This document shows positions 1-8,284 of a DNA stretch of 64,000 bases, piece by piece. A program made the translations under genes and the position numbers. The notes below the pieces were generated by a model. That model was not told where the DNA came from. It saw nothing but the letters and a program-made list of their open reading frames with translations, and did not search any database. Source of the DNA: Paraclostridium dentum (GTDB lineage Bacteria; Bacillota; Clostridia; Peptostreptococcales; Peptostreptococcaceae); assembly GCF_012922555.1 (NCBI RefSeq), contig NZ_WIPK01000001.1:434001-498000 (forward strand), read 5' to 3'. Positions within the stretch are counted from its first letter, which is position 1. Each line of letters opens with the position of its first letter.

Positions 1-1415
1 TTATCGTTACTGTCGTCTTTGTCTTGCCAACATTCACAACCTACTAAACCATCTATTGATGAAGATTTAAATATAGGCTCCTTTATGCCAGATTTTTTTT
101 GATTAGTATAATCTTTAAGTGCTAAGAATGCAAATTTGCTAAGCTTAGCTATTGCAAATAGGTTTATAATAGCCATTAATGCCATAAATAAATCCCCTAA
201 ATTCCACACTATATCTACTGCAGTTAAAGAACCGAATATAACCATACCTACAACAGCTACTCTATAAGTAGATAATAAAGTTTTACTACCACTTATAAAT
301 TCTATATTAGATTGACCATAGTAGTAATTACCAACTATTGAACTAAATGCGAATAAGAATATACAAACTGCTATAAAGTAATTTCCTATAGAACCTATTT
401 GTGATGATAATGCGTATTGAGTTAATTGTATACCTGATAAATTAGATGTTGCATAATCACCACAAGTTAATATTATAAATGCAGTACAACTACATATAAC
501 TATAGTATCTGTGAAAACACCAAGTGCTTGTATTAAACCTTGGCTAACTGGGTGAGAAGTCGTTGCAGTAGCTGCAGCATTAGGGGCACTACCCATACCA
601 GCTTCATTAGAGAATAGACCTCTTTTTATACCCATAAGCATAGTGGCTCCTAACCCACCACCTGCTATAGCTTGTAATCCAAATGCATTTTCCATTATAA
701 GTGTAAATATCTCAGGTAGGTTTTGTATATTTAGTAAGATAACAACCATTGCTACTAAAATATATGCAACTGCAAATATAGGAACTATAACTTCTGAAAT
801 TTTTGCAACTCTGTGAACTCCTCCAAATATTACAACAGTTGTTAAAACAGCAAGTAATATACCCATGATAGATTTATCAATACCAAAAGCTGATTGGAAA
901 GCTTGAGCAACTGTATTTGATTGTATTGCATTAAATACAAATCCGAAACTTACTGTTATAAGTACAGAGAAAACAATACTCATAAATTTGTTGTTAAGTC
1001 CTTTTTCTATATAATATGCAGGACCACCTCTAAACCCATCGCCATCTTTAACTTTATATATTTGCGCAAGAGTAGACTCAACAAAACTAGAAGCACCACC
1101 TATTAAAGCTACAAGCCACATCCAAAATACTGCACCAGGGCCTCCTAAAGTAATAGCTATAGCAATACCGGCTATATTACCAGTACCAACTCTTGAAGCT
1201 GTACTTATACAAAAGGCTTGAAAAGATGATATTTGCCCTTTTTTCTTGTTAGTGCTAGAGGCACCTAAAAGTTTAATCATTTCTTTAAAGTATCTAAATT
1301 GTACAAAGTTACTTTTTAAAGTAAAATACACTCCTAGAACTAATAGTAAAGCAATTAAAACATAAGACCATAAAAAGTCATTTAATGATAAAACTATATC
1401 ATTTAAAATACTCAA
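1..1415 (-). CDS. AGCS-family sodium:alanine/glycine symporter (C-terminus off the window)
   Basis: Multi-pass membrane carrier that imports alanine or glycine with sodium. I translated the minus strand from a TTG start at 1415, preceded by TAGGAGGGA at good spacing; the frame stays open through base 1, so about 471 residues are visible and only a short tail should be missing. Family signatures are clear: a GTGNIAGIA motif followed by GGPGAVFWMW near residue 90, a GFRGGPAYYIEKGL stretch, and FSNEAGMGSAPNAAA near residue 270. Many hydrophobic helices run along the whole length. It stands alone, divergent from the PTS gene. Substrate choice (Ala or Gly) cannot be decided from sequence. Confidence 0.9.
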   Translation of the reverse strand, partial: MSILNDIVLSLNDFLWSYVLIALLLVLGVYFTLKSNFVQFRYFKEMIKLLGASSTNKKKGQISSFQAFCISTASRVGTGNIAGIAIAITLGGPGAVFWMWLVALIGGASSFVESTLAQIYKVKDGDGFRGGPAYYIEKGLNNKFMSIVFSVLITVSFGFVFNAIQSNTVAQAFQSAFGIDKSIMGILLAVLTTVVIFGGVHRVAKISEVIVPIFAVAYILVAMVVILLNIQNLPEIFTLIMENAFGLQAIAGGGLGATMLMGIKRGLFSNEAGMGSAPNAAATATTSHPVSQGLIQALGVFTDTIVICSCTAFIILTCGDYATSNLSGIQLTQYALSSQIGSIGNYFIAVCIFLFAFSSIVGNYYYGQSNIEFISGSKTLLSTYRVAVVGMVIFGSLTAVDIVWNLGDLFMALMAIINLFAIAKLSKFAFLALKDYTNQKKSGIKEPIFKSSSIDGLVGCECWQDKDDSND

Positions 1416-1548
1416 ATAAATCCCTCCTAATATAAAAATAATTTATTGAATTCTTGAAAAAGAAATTTTCTGAATTAAATTATGCATTTTTAAAAATTAT
1501 ATAATGAAATTTGAAATAAATCAACAAGAAAAATACTTGAAAAATAAA

Positions 1549-1562
1549 GAAAAACGTTATCT
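1549..1562. promoter_or_regulatory. possible CcpA cre site
   Basis: GAAAAACGTTATCT matches the core of the palindromic catabolite-response consensus TGAAARCGYTWTCA at about 11 of 14 positions, centred on CG at 1555-1556. It lies 134 bp upstream of the symporter gene in the divergent spacer shared with a PTS gene. A weaker CG-centred match (TGAAAACGTAATTT) sits at 1799-1812, just upstream of the PTS gene. In such A/T-rich DNA a chance match is possible. Confidence 0.3.
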
Positions 1563-1832
1563 AAAGTAAAAAATAAATGAATGAGAGATAAATAAAATTG
1601 CAAAAAGGTATTGAATCTAATTGAAATAAAGAAGGGGTTTTAGTATTTTACTTAACAAAATAATGAATATATATATATATAATTGCAAAAAATAAATTGA
1701 GAAAAAGTTATCCTAATATAAATAAAATAACTTGATTCTACAAAAAAATAATTATATAATAATATATGTAATTAAATTGAATTTAATTTTATTGTTTGTG
1801 AAAACGTAATTTAATGCTAAGGAGTGTAGAAA

Positions 1833-2330
1833 ATGGGCTTATTTGATATATTTAAAAAATCAAAAAATGAAGAACAAGTTAAAGGAATAGTATCACCTAC
1901 AAATGGAGAACTATTAGATATAACTAAAGTACCAGACGAGGTTTTTTCAACTAAGATGATGGGTGATGGATTTGCAATGAAGTCATCTGATGGAATAATC
2001 GTATCACCTGTAGATGGTAAAGTAGGTGTAGTATTTGAAACTAAGCATGCTGTAATATTAGAATCTACAGAAGGTAAAGAAGTTCTTATACACTTAGGTA
2101 TAGATACTGTTAATTTAAAAGGAGAAGGCTTCGAAGTATTTGTAAATGTAGGAGATGAAGTTAAAGCTGGAGATAAATTAGTTAAAATGGATTTACCATT
2201 TATAGAAGCTAATGCTAAGTCATCAATAAGTCCAGTTATATTTACAAACTTAGACTCTAATGAATCTATTAAAGTTGTAGAAGGACCTGTTAAAGTTGGA
2301 GAAGCTAACAGAGTTGAAATAGCTAAATAA
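1833..2330 (+). CDS. PTS glucose-type EIIA component (Crr-like)
   Basis: Soluble phosphocarrier of the phosphotransferase sugar system, taking phosphate from HPr and passing it to a sugar-specific EIIB. The 165-residue protein is one complete EIIA(Glc)-type domain: His72 in KHAVI and His87 in IHLGIDTVNLKGEGF are the active-site pair, with His87 the phosphorylated residue by family analogy. It stands alone, with no EIIB/EIIC beside it, so like Crr-type proteins it probably serves transporters encoded elsewhere. Start ATG has AAGGAGTG upstream. A hairpin terminator follows. Confidence 0.9.
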   Translation: MGLFDIFKKSKNEEQVKGIVSPTNGELLDITKVPDEVFSTKMMGDGFAMKSSDGIIVSPVDGKVGVVFETKHAVILESTEGKEVLIHLGIDTVNLKGEGFEVFVNVGDEVKAGDKLVKMDLPFIEANAKSSISPVIFTNLDSNESIKVVEGPVKVGEANRVEIAK

Positions 2331-2340
2331 TATTGAAAAT

Positions 2341-2370
2341 AAAGAACCTATGAAAAGGTTCTTTTTTATT
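2341..2370 (+). terminator. intrinsic terminator after EIIA gene
   Basis: Stem AAAGAACCT / AGGTTCTTT with a 6-base loop followed by a run of T. Confidence 0.85.
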
Positions 2371-2432
2371 TGTTAATATATAAATTAACTATTATAAAAC
2401 ACAAAATATGTCACATAAAACCGAAAATTAGC

Positions 2433-2479
2433 ATAATATATATTATCTAAATACTGAAAATTTAGATAATATATATTAT
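2433..2479. repeat. perfect 19-bp inverted repeat directly before a ribosome binding site
   Basis: Bases 2433-2451 (ATAATATATATTATCTAAA) are exactly reverse-complementary to 2461-2479, with a 9-base loop. The right arm ends one base before the GAGGTG ribosome binding site of the repeat-protein gene. There is no T-run, so it does not look like a terminator. It could be an operator for a dimeric regulator, or an mRNA hairpin that stabilises the transcript or affects initiation. Confidence 0.7.
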
Positions 2480-2492
2480 AGAGGTGTAATTT

Positions 2493-2741
2493 ATGGACTT
2501 TTTAAGATCAAACTCTGATAATGGTAGTAGATATTACAAAAAAGGTAACTCAAATAGTAACTCAAATAGTAACTCATATAGTTCATATAGTAACTCAAAC
2601 AGCAATTCAAACAGTAATTCATATAGTTCATATAGTAACTCAAATAGCAATTCAAACAGTAACTCATATAGTTCAAATAGTAATTCAAATAGTAACTCAT
2701 ACAGCAACTCATATAGTAAATCATATAGCTATTCAAGATAA
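2493..2741 (+). CDS. low-complexity Ser/Asn/Tyr repeat protein, possible kinase substrate
   Basis: An 82-residue protein of unknown function. After a short head (MDFLRSNSDNGSRYYKKG) nearly everything is Ser, Asn and Tyr in units such as SNSNSNS and SYSSYS, ending in KSYSYSR. The frame is chosen because GAGGTG sits 7 bases before the ATG, the stop abuts the next gene, and the other two open frames across the repeat lack start signals. It has no signal peptide or membrane segment. The DNA is an imperfect hexanucleotide repeat and may vary in copy number. Lying immediately upstream of a protein kinase gene, its dense Ser/Tyr content makes it a natural candidate substrate or scaffold; that role is inference. 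Confidence 0.65.
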   Translation: MDFLRSNSDNGSRYYKKGNSNSNSNSNSYSSYSNSNSNSNSNSYSSYSNSNSNSNSNSYSSNSNSNSNSYSNSYSKSYSYSR

Positions 2742-3482
2742 TTGAAATTTATAAATGATGATATGGACAAGCATTATAAAAAAAATGAAATCATAAATGG
2801 TTTTAAAATAATAAATTTAATAGGGCAAGGGCGATATGGGATTGTTTATTTGGGTGAAAATCAAGATTTTGAAAAATGCGTAATTAAACAACTTAAAAAT
2901 GAAATGATTGAAAAAAGCAGGTCAAAACTTTTCTATGAGGAAGAAATCTTAAAAAAAATAAATAATCCAGCATTTCCTAAGTTTATATGTAAATTTAAGG
3001 ATGAAGATAGGGAAGGATATATATTAGAGTATATACAAGGGCCTGTATTTGAGGATATTTTGGTAAGAGATAGTTGTATTTTTACTAGGGAAGATATTTA
3101 CAAAGTAGGAGGACAACTTTTAGATATAATTGAAATACTTCATGAAAACAAAATAGTTCATCGAGATATTAGATTACCAAATGTTATATTAAAACAAGAT
3201 GGAAACCTTGCATTAATTGATTTTGGATTAGCTAGATATATGGATTCAAAAAGATATAAAAAAGAAATAGATTATTGGTTTTTAGGAGACTTTCTAATTC
3301 ACTTGTATTACACAACCTATGAACCAGTAGATTATGTAGAGAGACCATGGTACGATGAACTGGACCTTACCAAAGATGAATCTATTTTTCTTAAAAAACT
3401 TATGTCAATTAAAGAACCATATAAAAGTATTGAAGAAATAAGGAGAGACTTAGAAAATTTAAAATTAAGAAACACTAATTAA
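2742..3482 (+). CDS. soluble Hanks-type serine/threonine (or tyrosine) protein kinase
   Basis: Protein kinase-like fold of 246 residues. Visible motifs: glycine loop IGQGRYGIVYLG (28-38), ATP-anchoring Lys49 in CVIKQL, helix-C Glu66-68, catalytic loop HRDIRLPN (140-147), magnesium-binding DFG (160-162) and the later D-x-x-x-L-G element near 178. The usual HRDLKxxN lysine is replaced by Arg144, seen in some small bacterial kinases. There is no membrane segment and no PASTA domain, so it is unlike PrkC and closer in layout to short cytosolic kinases. TTG 2742 follows the previous stop directly; ATG 2763 is an alternative start. Neither has a good ribosome binding site, which suggests coupling to the repeat-protein gene. 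Confidence 0.8.
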   Translation: MKFINDDMDKHYKKNEIINGFKIINLIGQGRYGIVYLGENQDFEKCVIKQLKNEMIEKSRSKLFYEEEILKKINNPAFPKFICKFKDEDREGYILEYIQGPVFEDILVRDSCIFTREDIYKVGGQLLDIIEILHENKIVHRDIRLPNVILKQDGNLALIDFGLARYMDSKRYKKEIDYWFLGDFLIHLYYTTYEPVDYVERPWYDELDLTKDESIFLKKLMSIKEPYKSIEEIRRDLENLKLRNTN

Positions 3483-3497
3483 TTTAAGGTGGTTTAT

Positions 3498-4067
3498 ATG
3501 TCAATTAGTTCAATAGAGATAGTAAAAATACACAATAAAAGTTTTAGAGCTAACATTTATAATATTGAACCCTTTAGAATGATTGGATTAATAGATGTAG
3601 ATATACAATATAATGGTGAAACAGAAAGAGTAACATTACCTTTTTATAGATCATCAGGAACCAATAATGGTAAAATGAAAGGTTTATGGTATCCTATAGT
3701 AGGTATAAAAACTCATACTGGTCCATTTACAGAATTTACAGATTTTATTAATTCGGCTTTAACAGCATCGACAAGAAGAGGAATTGGCAAAGAAGGTTGG
3801 CTAGCTAAGTCTCTATTTTTTCAAGATGACTATGTACCAAAATCAAGAATAAGAGGATTCTCTAATGGAAAGCATTATGAAGCTTTACTTGAAACTGGGA
3901 AAATATTAAGATATTTATATGAAAAGGGTTCATATTATGAAATGTATTATTTAACTCCACAGGTTTTAAATAGTACTGTAGCTTCAAATGAAATTTACCC
4001 TGGAAATCAGCATAGCCAAAGAAGAAATTTTGATAGATTTATAGCTGATATTGTTAAGGGTGCATAA
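3498..4067 (+). CDS. unknown protein, third gene of the kinase cluster
   Basis: A 189-residue protein that I do not recognise. The ATG at 3498 is preferred because AAGGTGG lies 6 bases upstream. It is hydrophilic, without signal or membrane segments. It has an Arg-rich stretch (STRRGIGKEGW), a Tyr-rich segment (LRYLYEKGSYYEMYYL) and several conserved-looking Trp/Gly/Pro positions (GLWYPIVGIKTHTGPF). It starts 15 bases after the kinase stop and ends at a strong terminator, so repeat protein, kinase and this protein form one operon. It could be an effector, an adaptor or another kinase target. Confidence 0.6.
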   Translation: MSISSIEIVKIHNKSFRANIYNIEPFRMIGLIDVDIQYNGETERVTLPFYRSSGTNNGKMKGLWYPIVGIKTHTGPFTEFTDFINSALTASTRRGIGKEGWLAKSLFFQDDYVPKSRIRGFSNGKHYEALLETGKILRYLYEKGSYYEMYYLTPQVLNSTVASNEIYPGNQHSQRRNFDRFIADIVKGA

Positions 4068-4080
4068 TCTAAATTTTGGG

Positions 4081-4110
4081 CTCCACTTTATTATAAGTGG
4101 AGTTTTTTTA
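4081..4110 (+). terminator. terminator of the kinase cluster
   Basis: Stem CTCCACTT / AAGTGGAG, loop TATTAT, then seven T. Confidence 0.9.
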
Positions 4111-4194
4111 TTTAATATAAATTTTAGGAATTTTTTTTATATATGGACAATATATTTTAATATAGATTTATATTATAACAAAGGGGGAAAATTT

Positions 4195-4329
4195 ATGAAA
4201 AGCCAATTAATAAGAGATTTGCATTCTGTAAATATTAGAAGACATCCAATAAATAGAAAAAAGTTGGAGTGTTTAAAAACTTCAGAAATAGTTAATATAT
4301 GGTATGAATATTTTAAAAAAGAAGAATAA
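4195..4329 (+). CDS. small basic protein of unknown function (44 aa)
   Basis: An open frame of 44 codons with AAAGGGGG placed 7 bases before the ATG and its own terminator downstream, both of which argue that it is translated. The sequence is Lys/Arg-rich in its first half (RRHPINRKK) and ends in an aromatic, acidic tail. No domain recognised; no signal or membrane segment. Confidence 0.6.
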   Translation: MKSQLIRDLHSVNIRRHPINRKKLECLKTSEIVNIWYEYFKKEE

Positions 4330-4347
4330 TAAATTGCATATATATAT

Positions 4348-4371
4348 AAGCCGCTTTTGCGGCTTTTTTTA
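4348..4371 (+). terminator. intrinsic terminator
   Basis: Stem AAGCCGC / GCGGCTT with TTTT loop and a T-run. Confidence 0.9.
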
Positions 4372-4396
4372 TGATTTTAAATAAACTTACAGATAA

Positions 4397-4451
4397 AATG
4401 TTAACTTAGCAATATAAAATGGTTGACTAAAAATAAATTAAGAATTACAAT
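4397..4451 (+). promoter_or_regulatory. bio operon promoter overlapped by BirA-like operator
   Basis: A sigma-A type promoter TTGACT (4423-4428), 17-base spacer, TACAAT (4446-4451) lies 36 bases before bioB. Overlapping the -35 are two inverted half-sites, TGTTAAC (4399-4405) and GGTTGAC (4421-4427), with 16 bases between the AAC and GTT cores, the geometry of BirA biotin-repressor operators (TTGTNAACC-N14-GGTTNACAA). Biotin-dependent repression is the expected outcome. Confidence 0.55.
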
Positions 4452-4486
4452 TTAAGTAAAATTGATTATTTCAAGGAGATTTTAAA

Positions 4487-5437
4487 ATGATACACAAAAT
4501 TTGTAAAGATATAAAAAATGGATACGAAATAAGCAAAGAAGAAGCTATAGAACTTTTGAAATATGAAACTAAAGACTTGCTTAAGTATGCAAATGAAATT
4601 AGAAATTTCTATTTAAAAAATGAATTTGACATTTGCTCTATAGTTAATGGCAAAAGCGGAAAATGCAGTGAAGATTGTAAGTTTTGCTCACAATCATCCA
4701 ATCATGAAACTAATATAGAAATATATCCTCTATTAAGTAAAGATAATTTAAAAAATGATGCAATATATCACAAGAAAAAAGGAGTTAAAAGATATTCAAT
4801 TGTTACATCAGGTAAAAATTTAAGTGAAAATGAAATTGATAAAATTTGTGAAGTATATAAGTGTATAGTTGATGAGGTTGGTATTGAAACATGTGCATCA
4901 CATGGGCTATTAGATCAGAATGCTTTGAGTAAACTAAAAAAATCAGGAGTAAAAAGATACCATAATAACCTAGAGACTTCGAGACGATATTTTGAAAAAA
5001 TTTGTACAACTCATACATATGATGAAAAAATAAACACTATAAAGGATGCACAAAGAGTGGGGCTTGAAGTATGTAGTGGAGGGATTTTCGGACTTGGAGA
5101 AAGTGAACTAGATAGAATAGAGATGGCCTTTGAATTAAGACGTTTAAATATAAAATCAATTCCATTAAATGTTTTAAACTATATTGAAGGGACAAGCATA
5201 AATATAGAAAATCCTATAACAGAAGATGAGTTTTTAAAATCATTAGCTATTTTTAGATTTATAAATCCTAAAAGTTACATAAGGTTAGCAGGAGGAAGAA
5301 ATTTATTAACAGACTTTGGACGTATTGCATTTGAAGGTGGTGCAAATGCAACTATAACAGGAGATTTACTAACTACATGTGGAAATACAATTTCAAATGA
5401 TATCGAAATGATTAAATCTTTAGGATTTAAATTATAA
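4487..5437 (+). CDS. bioB: biotin synthase
   Basis: Radical-SAM enzyme inserting sulfur into dethiobiotin, the last step of biotin synthesis. The 316-residue length fits the family. The radical-SAM cluster motif C-x3-C-x2-C is at Cys60, Cys64 and Cys67; further conserved cysteines sit in IETCASHG and LEVCSGGIFGLGES, the expected ligands of the auxiliary [2Fe-2S] sulfur donor. YIRLAGGRN near the C-terminus is also typical. A good AAGGAG precedes the ATG. First gene of a bioB-bioD-bioA operon. Confidence 0.95.
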   Translation: MIHKICKDIKNGYEISKEEAIELLKYETKDLLKYANEIRNFYLKNEFDICSIVNGKSGKCSEDCKFCSQSSNHETNIEIYPLLSKDNLKNDAIYHKKKGVKRYSIVTSGKNLSENEIDKICEVYKCIVDEVGIETCASHGLLDQNALSKLKKSGVKRYHNNLETSRRYFEKICTTHTYDEKINTIKDAQRVGLEVCSGGIFGLGESELDRIEMAFELRRLNIKSIPLNVLNYIEGTSINIENPITEDEFLKSLAIFRFINPKSYIRLAGGRNLLTDFGRIAFEGGANATITGDLLTTCGNTISNDIEMIKSLGFKL

Positions 5438-5448
5438 GGGGGGATTCG

Positions 5449-6135
5449 ATGAATAGTAAAGGTATATTTATTACAGGTACAGACACAGATGTTGGAAAAA
5501 CTTATATAAGCGCTATGATAATGAAAAGCTTAGTAAAAATTAATATAAATGCTACATATTTTAAAGCCGCTTTAAGTGGTGCAGATGAAATAGAAAATAA
5601 ATTAATTCCTGGAGATGCAAAGTATGTATGTGATATTTCAGGTATTGATTCGAATTATGATGAAATGGTATCCTACACTTTTAAAACAGCAGTTTCACCA
5701 CACTTAGCATCAGTTATTGAAGATAAAGAAATTAAACTAGAAAAAATAAAATATGATTTTGAGAATTTATCAAATAAGTATGAGTTTATATTAGCAGAAG
5801 GAAGTGGAGGTATAGTTTGCCCCATAAAAATTGATGATAGAGAGTGTATATTATTAGAAGATATAATAAAATTACTAGGTTTTGAAGTATTAGTTGTTGC
5901 AAGATCATCTGTAGGTACGATAAATCATACTGCACTAACAGTTAAGTACCTTGAAGAAAAAAATATAAAGGTAAGAGGAATTATATTAAATGAGTATGAT
6001 AAAAACAATATAGTTCATGTTGATAATGCGAAAGTTATAGAAAAACTTACTAATGTCAATATAGTTGCCTTTATTCCTAAGTATCAAAATGAAAGTGATG
6101 ATATTAATATTGATTTAGATAAAATATTAGAATAA
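5449..6135 (+). CDS. bioD: dethiobiotin synthetase
   Basis: ATP-dependent carboxylation and ring closure of diaminopelargonate to dethiobiotin. The 228-residue protein begins with the P-loop GTDTDVGKTY (residues 10-19) and carries the substrate region LAEGSGGIVCPI, matching the family E-G-x-G-G element. The usual KPVxSG motif reads KAALSG here. It starts 11 bases after bioB behind a GGGGGG ribosome binding site, in one operon. Confidence 0.93.
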   Translation: MNSKGIFITGTDTDVGKTYISAMIMKSLVKININATYFKAALSGADEIENKLIPGDAKYVCDISGIDSNYDEMVSYTFKTAVSPHLASVIEDKEIKLEKIKYDFENLSNKYEFILAEGSGGIVCPIKIDDRECILLEDIIKLLGFEVLVVARSSVGTINHTALTVKYLEEKNIKVRGIILNEYDKNNIVHVDNAKVIEKLTNVNIVAFIPKYQNESDDINIDLDKILE

Positions 6136-6150
6136 TATTGGGGGATTGAA

Positions 6151-7512
6151 ATGAATTTAGTAGAGAAAGATTTAAAATACATATGGCATCCATGCTCTCA
6201 GATGAAAGACTATGAAACTTTTAAGCCAATAGTTATAGAAAAGGGAGAAGGAATATATTTATATGATATAAATGGGAACGAATATATAGATGCTATAAGC
6301 TCTTGGTGGTGTAATTTATTTGGACACTCAAATAAAAGGATAAATAATGCTATAAATAATCAAATAAATAAATTAGAACATGTAATATTTGCGAATTTTA
6401 CACATAAGCCAGCGATAGAACTTTGTGAAAGAATAATAAACTTAGCTCCAAATGGTCTGAATAAAGTATTTTTTACAGATAATGGATCAGCATCAGTTGA
6501 ATGCGCTTTAAAAATGAGTTTTCAATACCATGCTCAAGTTGGAAATATAAAAAAACAAAAGTTTGTAGCTATAACAGATGCATATCATGGAGAAACTATA
6601 GGGGCTCTTTCCGTTGGAGATTTAGACTTATATAGCAAAGTGTACAAGCCTATTATGTTAGACATTAAAAGAGTAGATGGACCAGATTGTTACAGATGTA
6701 AATATAATAAAGAAAGAAAAACTTGTAATGCTGAATGTTTTGCAAGTATGGAAGACTATGTAAAAGAAAGTCATGAAGAAATTGCATCAATAATAATAGA
6801 GCCTATGCTACAAGGTGCGGCAGGTATGAAGATTTATTCACCTGTATATTTAAAAAAATTAAGAAAGTTATGTGATAAGTATGATATACATTTAATCGCA
6901 GATGAAATAGCTGTTGGATTTGGGCGAACAGGAAAAATGTTTGCATGTGAACATGCAGATATAACTCCTGATTTTATGTGTTTATCAAAAGGCTTAACAG
7001 CAGGATATGTTCCTATGGCTTTAGTTCTTACTAAAGATAGTATATATAATGCGTTTTATGATGATTACAATACATATAAAGCATTTATGCATAGCCACAC
7101 ATATTCAGGAAATCCTATAGGATGCAGTATAGCAAATGAAGTTTTAAATATATTTGAAGATGAAAATGTATTATATGAGAATGGAGAAAAAGCAAAATAT
7201 TTTACAAATCTTTTAAATGAAAATTTTAAAGAACATAAAAATGTTGGGGAAATACGTTCTATAGGTCTTATAAATGCAATTGAATTAGTTGAAGATAAAA
7301 ACCTTAAACTTGGATTTGATTCAGATCTTAGAGTAGGATATAAGATATATCAAAAAGCACTTAAAAAAGGTGTACTATTAAGACCGCTAGGAAATGTAAT
7401 TTACTTTAACCCTCCATATGTTATAAGTAAATCTGATATGGAAAAGATGGTAAGAGTTTGTAAAGAGACTATGGATGAAGTTTTAGAAAGTTTAAAAGTT
7501 GAAGTTTTATAA
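6151..7512 (+). CDS. bioA: adenosylmethionine-8-amino-7-oxononanoate aminotransferase
   Basis: PLP-dependent class III aminotransferase converting KAPA to DAPA, the step before BioD. Length 453 is normal. SSWWCNLFGH near residue 50 is a substrate-site signature of BioA, DEIAVGFGRTG (251-261) holds the PLP-ring Asp251, and Lys280 in LSKGLTAGY is the Schiff-base lysine. It follows bioD by 15 bases and ends the operon. No bioF, bioC or bioH is visible here, so the pimelate and KAPA steps must be encoded elsewhere, or KAPA or another precursor must be taken up. Confidence 0.95.
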   Translation: MNLVEKDLKYIWHPCSQMKDYETFKPIVIEKGEGIYLYDINGNEYIDAISSWWCNLFGHSNKRINNAINNQINKLEHVIFANFTHKPAIELCERIINLAPNGLNKVFFTDNGSASVECALKMSFQYHAQVGNIKKQKFVAITDAYHGETIGALSVGDLDLYSKVYKPIMLDIKRVDGPDCYRCKYNKERKTCNAECFASMEDYVKESHEEIASIIIEPMLQGAAGMKIYSPVYLKKLRKLCDKYDIHLIADEIAVGFGRTGKMFACEHADITPDFMCLSKGLTAGYVPMALVLTKDSIYNAFYDDYNTYKAFMHSHTYSGNPIGCSIANEVLNIFEDENVLYENGEKAKYFTNLLNENFKEHKNVGEIRSIGLINAIELVEDKNLKLGFDSDLRVGYKIYQKALKKGVLLRPLGNVIYFNPPYVISKSDMEKMVRVCKETMDEVLESLKVEVL

Positions 7513-7520
7513 TATAATTT

Positions 7521-7544
7521 AAAAAGCTGCTTTTGCAGCTTTTT
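7521..7544. terminator. bidirectional terminator between bioA and cyclophilin gene
   Basis: AAAAAGCTGC / GCAGCTTTTT with TTTT loop. The A- and T-runs on both sides let it serve both convergent genes. Confidence 0.9.
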
Positions 7545-8139
7545 ATTTATATTTTATAGGTTCATTGTAAGTTTCACCTTTAGTATCTATTTTTATAGAT
7601 TTAATAATAAATAATGTACCCTTACTTCCTAAATCTTCTATTTTATAAACTAAATCCATTCCATTTATTACTTTACCAAAACCAGCATATTTTCCATTAA
7701 GATGAGGAGCAGATTTAGTAATTATAAAAAATTGGCTACCTCCACTGTTTTTAGATTGACTTCTCGCCATAGACAAAACACCTTCTGTATGTTTTAAATC
7801 ATTCCTAAAATTATTTTTATTAAATTCTCCTTCTATTGAATAACCTGGGCCACCCATACCTGATCCTTCAGGGCATCCACCTTGAATAACAAAGTTTTTT
7901 ACAATTCTATGAAAAGTTAAATTATCATAAAAATTATTGTTTGCCAAATAAATAAAATTATTTACTGTATTTGGAGCAATATGAGGATAAAGTTCAGCTT
8001 CTATAACTCCTATATTTTCTACATCAATATAGGCTATAGGAAGTTCATTTGGAGCCTCCATTATTTCGTTTTTAAATTCTTTTTTAGATCCACCAAAACA
8101 TTTAAACATTTTAGATAAAAAATTACTATCAGTACTCAT
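7543..8139 (-). CDS. cyclophilin-type peptidyl-prolyl cis-trans isomerase
   Basis: Folding catalyst that isomerises Xaa-Pro bonds. The start is set at the ATG at 8139 because GGAAGGTG stands just upstream; this gives 198 residues. The cyclophilin core starts near residue 35 and shows FHRIVKNFVIQGG (with catalytic Arg), the GSGMGGPGY segment, ARSQSKNSGGSQFFI and a final FGKVINGMD element. The 35-residue head has no signal peptide or lipobox, so it should be cytosolic. Single gene. Confidence 0.92.
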   Translation of the reverse strand: MSTDSNFLSKMFKCFGGSKKEFKNEIMEAPNELPIAYIDVENIGVIEAELYPHIAPNTVNNFIYLANNNFYDNLTFHRIVKNFVIQGGCPEGSGMGGPGYSIEGEFNKNNFRNDLKHTEGVLSMARSQSKNSGGSQFFIITKSAPHLNGKYAGFGKVINGMDLVYKIEDLGSKGTLFIIKSIKIDTKGETYNEPIKYK

Positions 8140-8284
8140 TAAATCACCTTCCAAATTATTTATAGTTTAGATTATATCATACGAGATATAGTTGGTTTGA
8201 AATAAATAACAATAAATGTATAAAGAACAAATGTTTGGTTATAATTGAAATATAAATCGATTGAAGTGATAGGAGGAAAATAAA

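Noticed and set aside
2550-2735. Repeats resembling a short CRISPR array
   Set aside because: The units are 6-12 bases without unique spacers, lie in a coding frame, and no cas gene is near.
2491-2745. Long open frames on the minus strand and in a second + frame across the Ser/Asn repeat
   Set aside because: They arise from the repeat itself; neither has a ribosome binding site, while the chosen frame has GAGGTG and abuts the kinase start.
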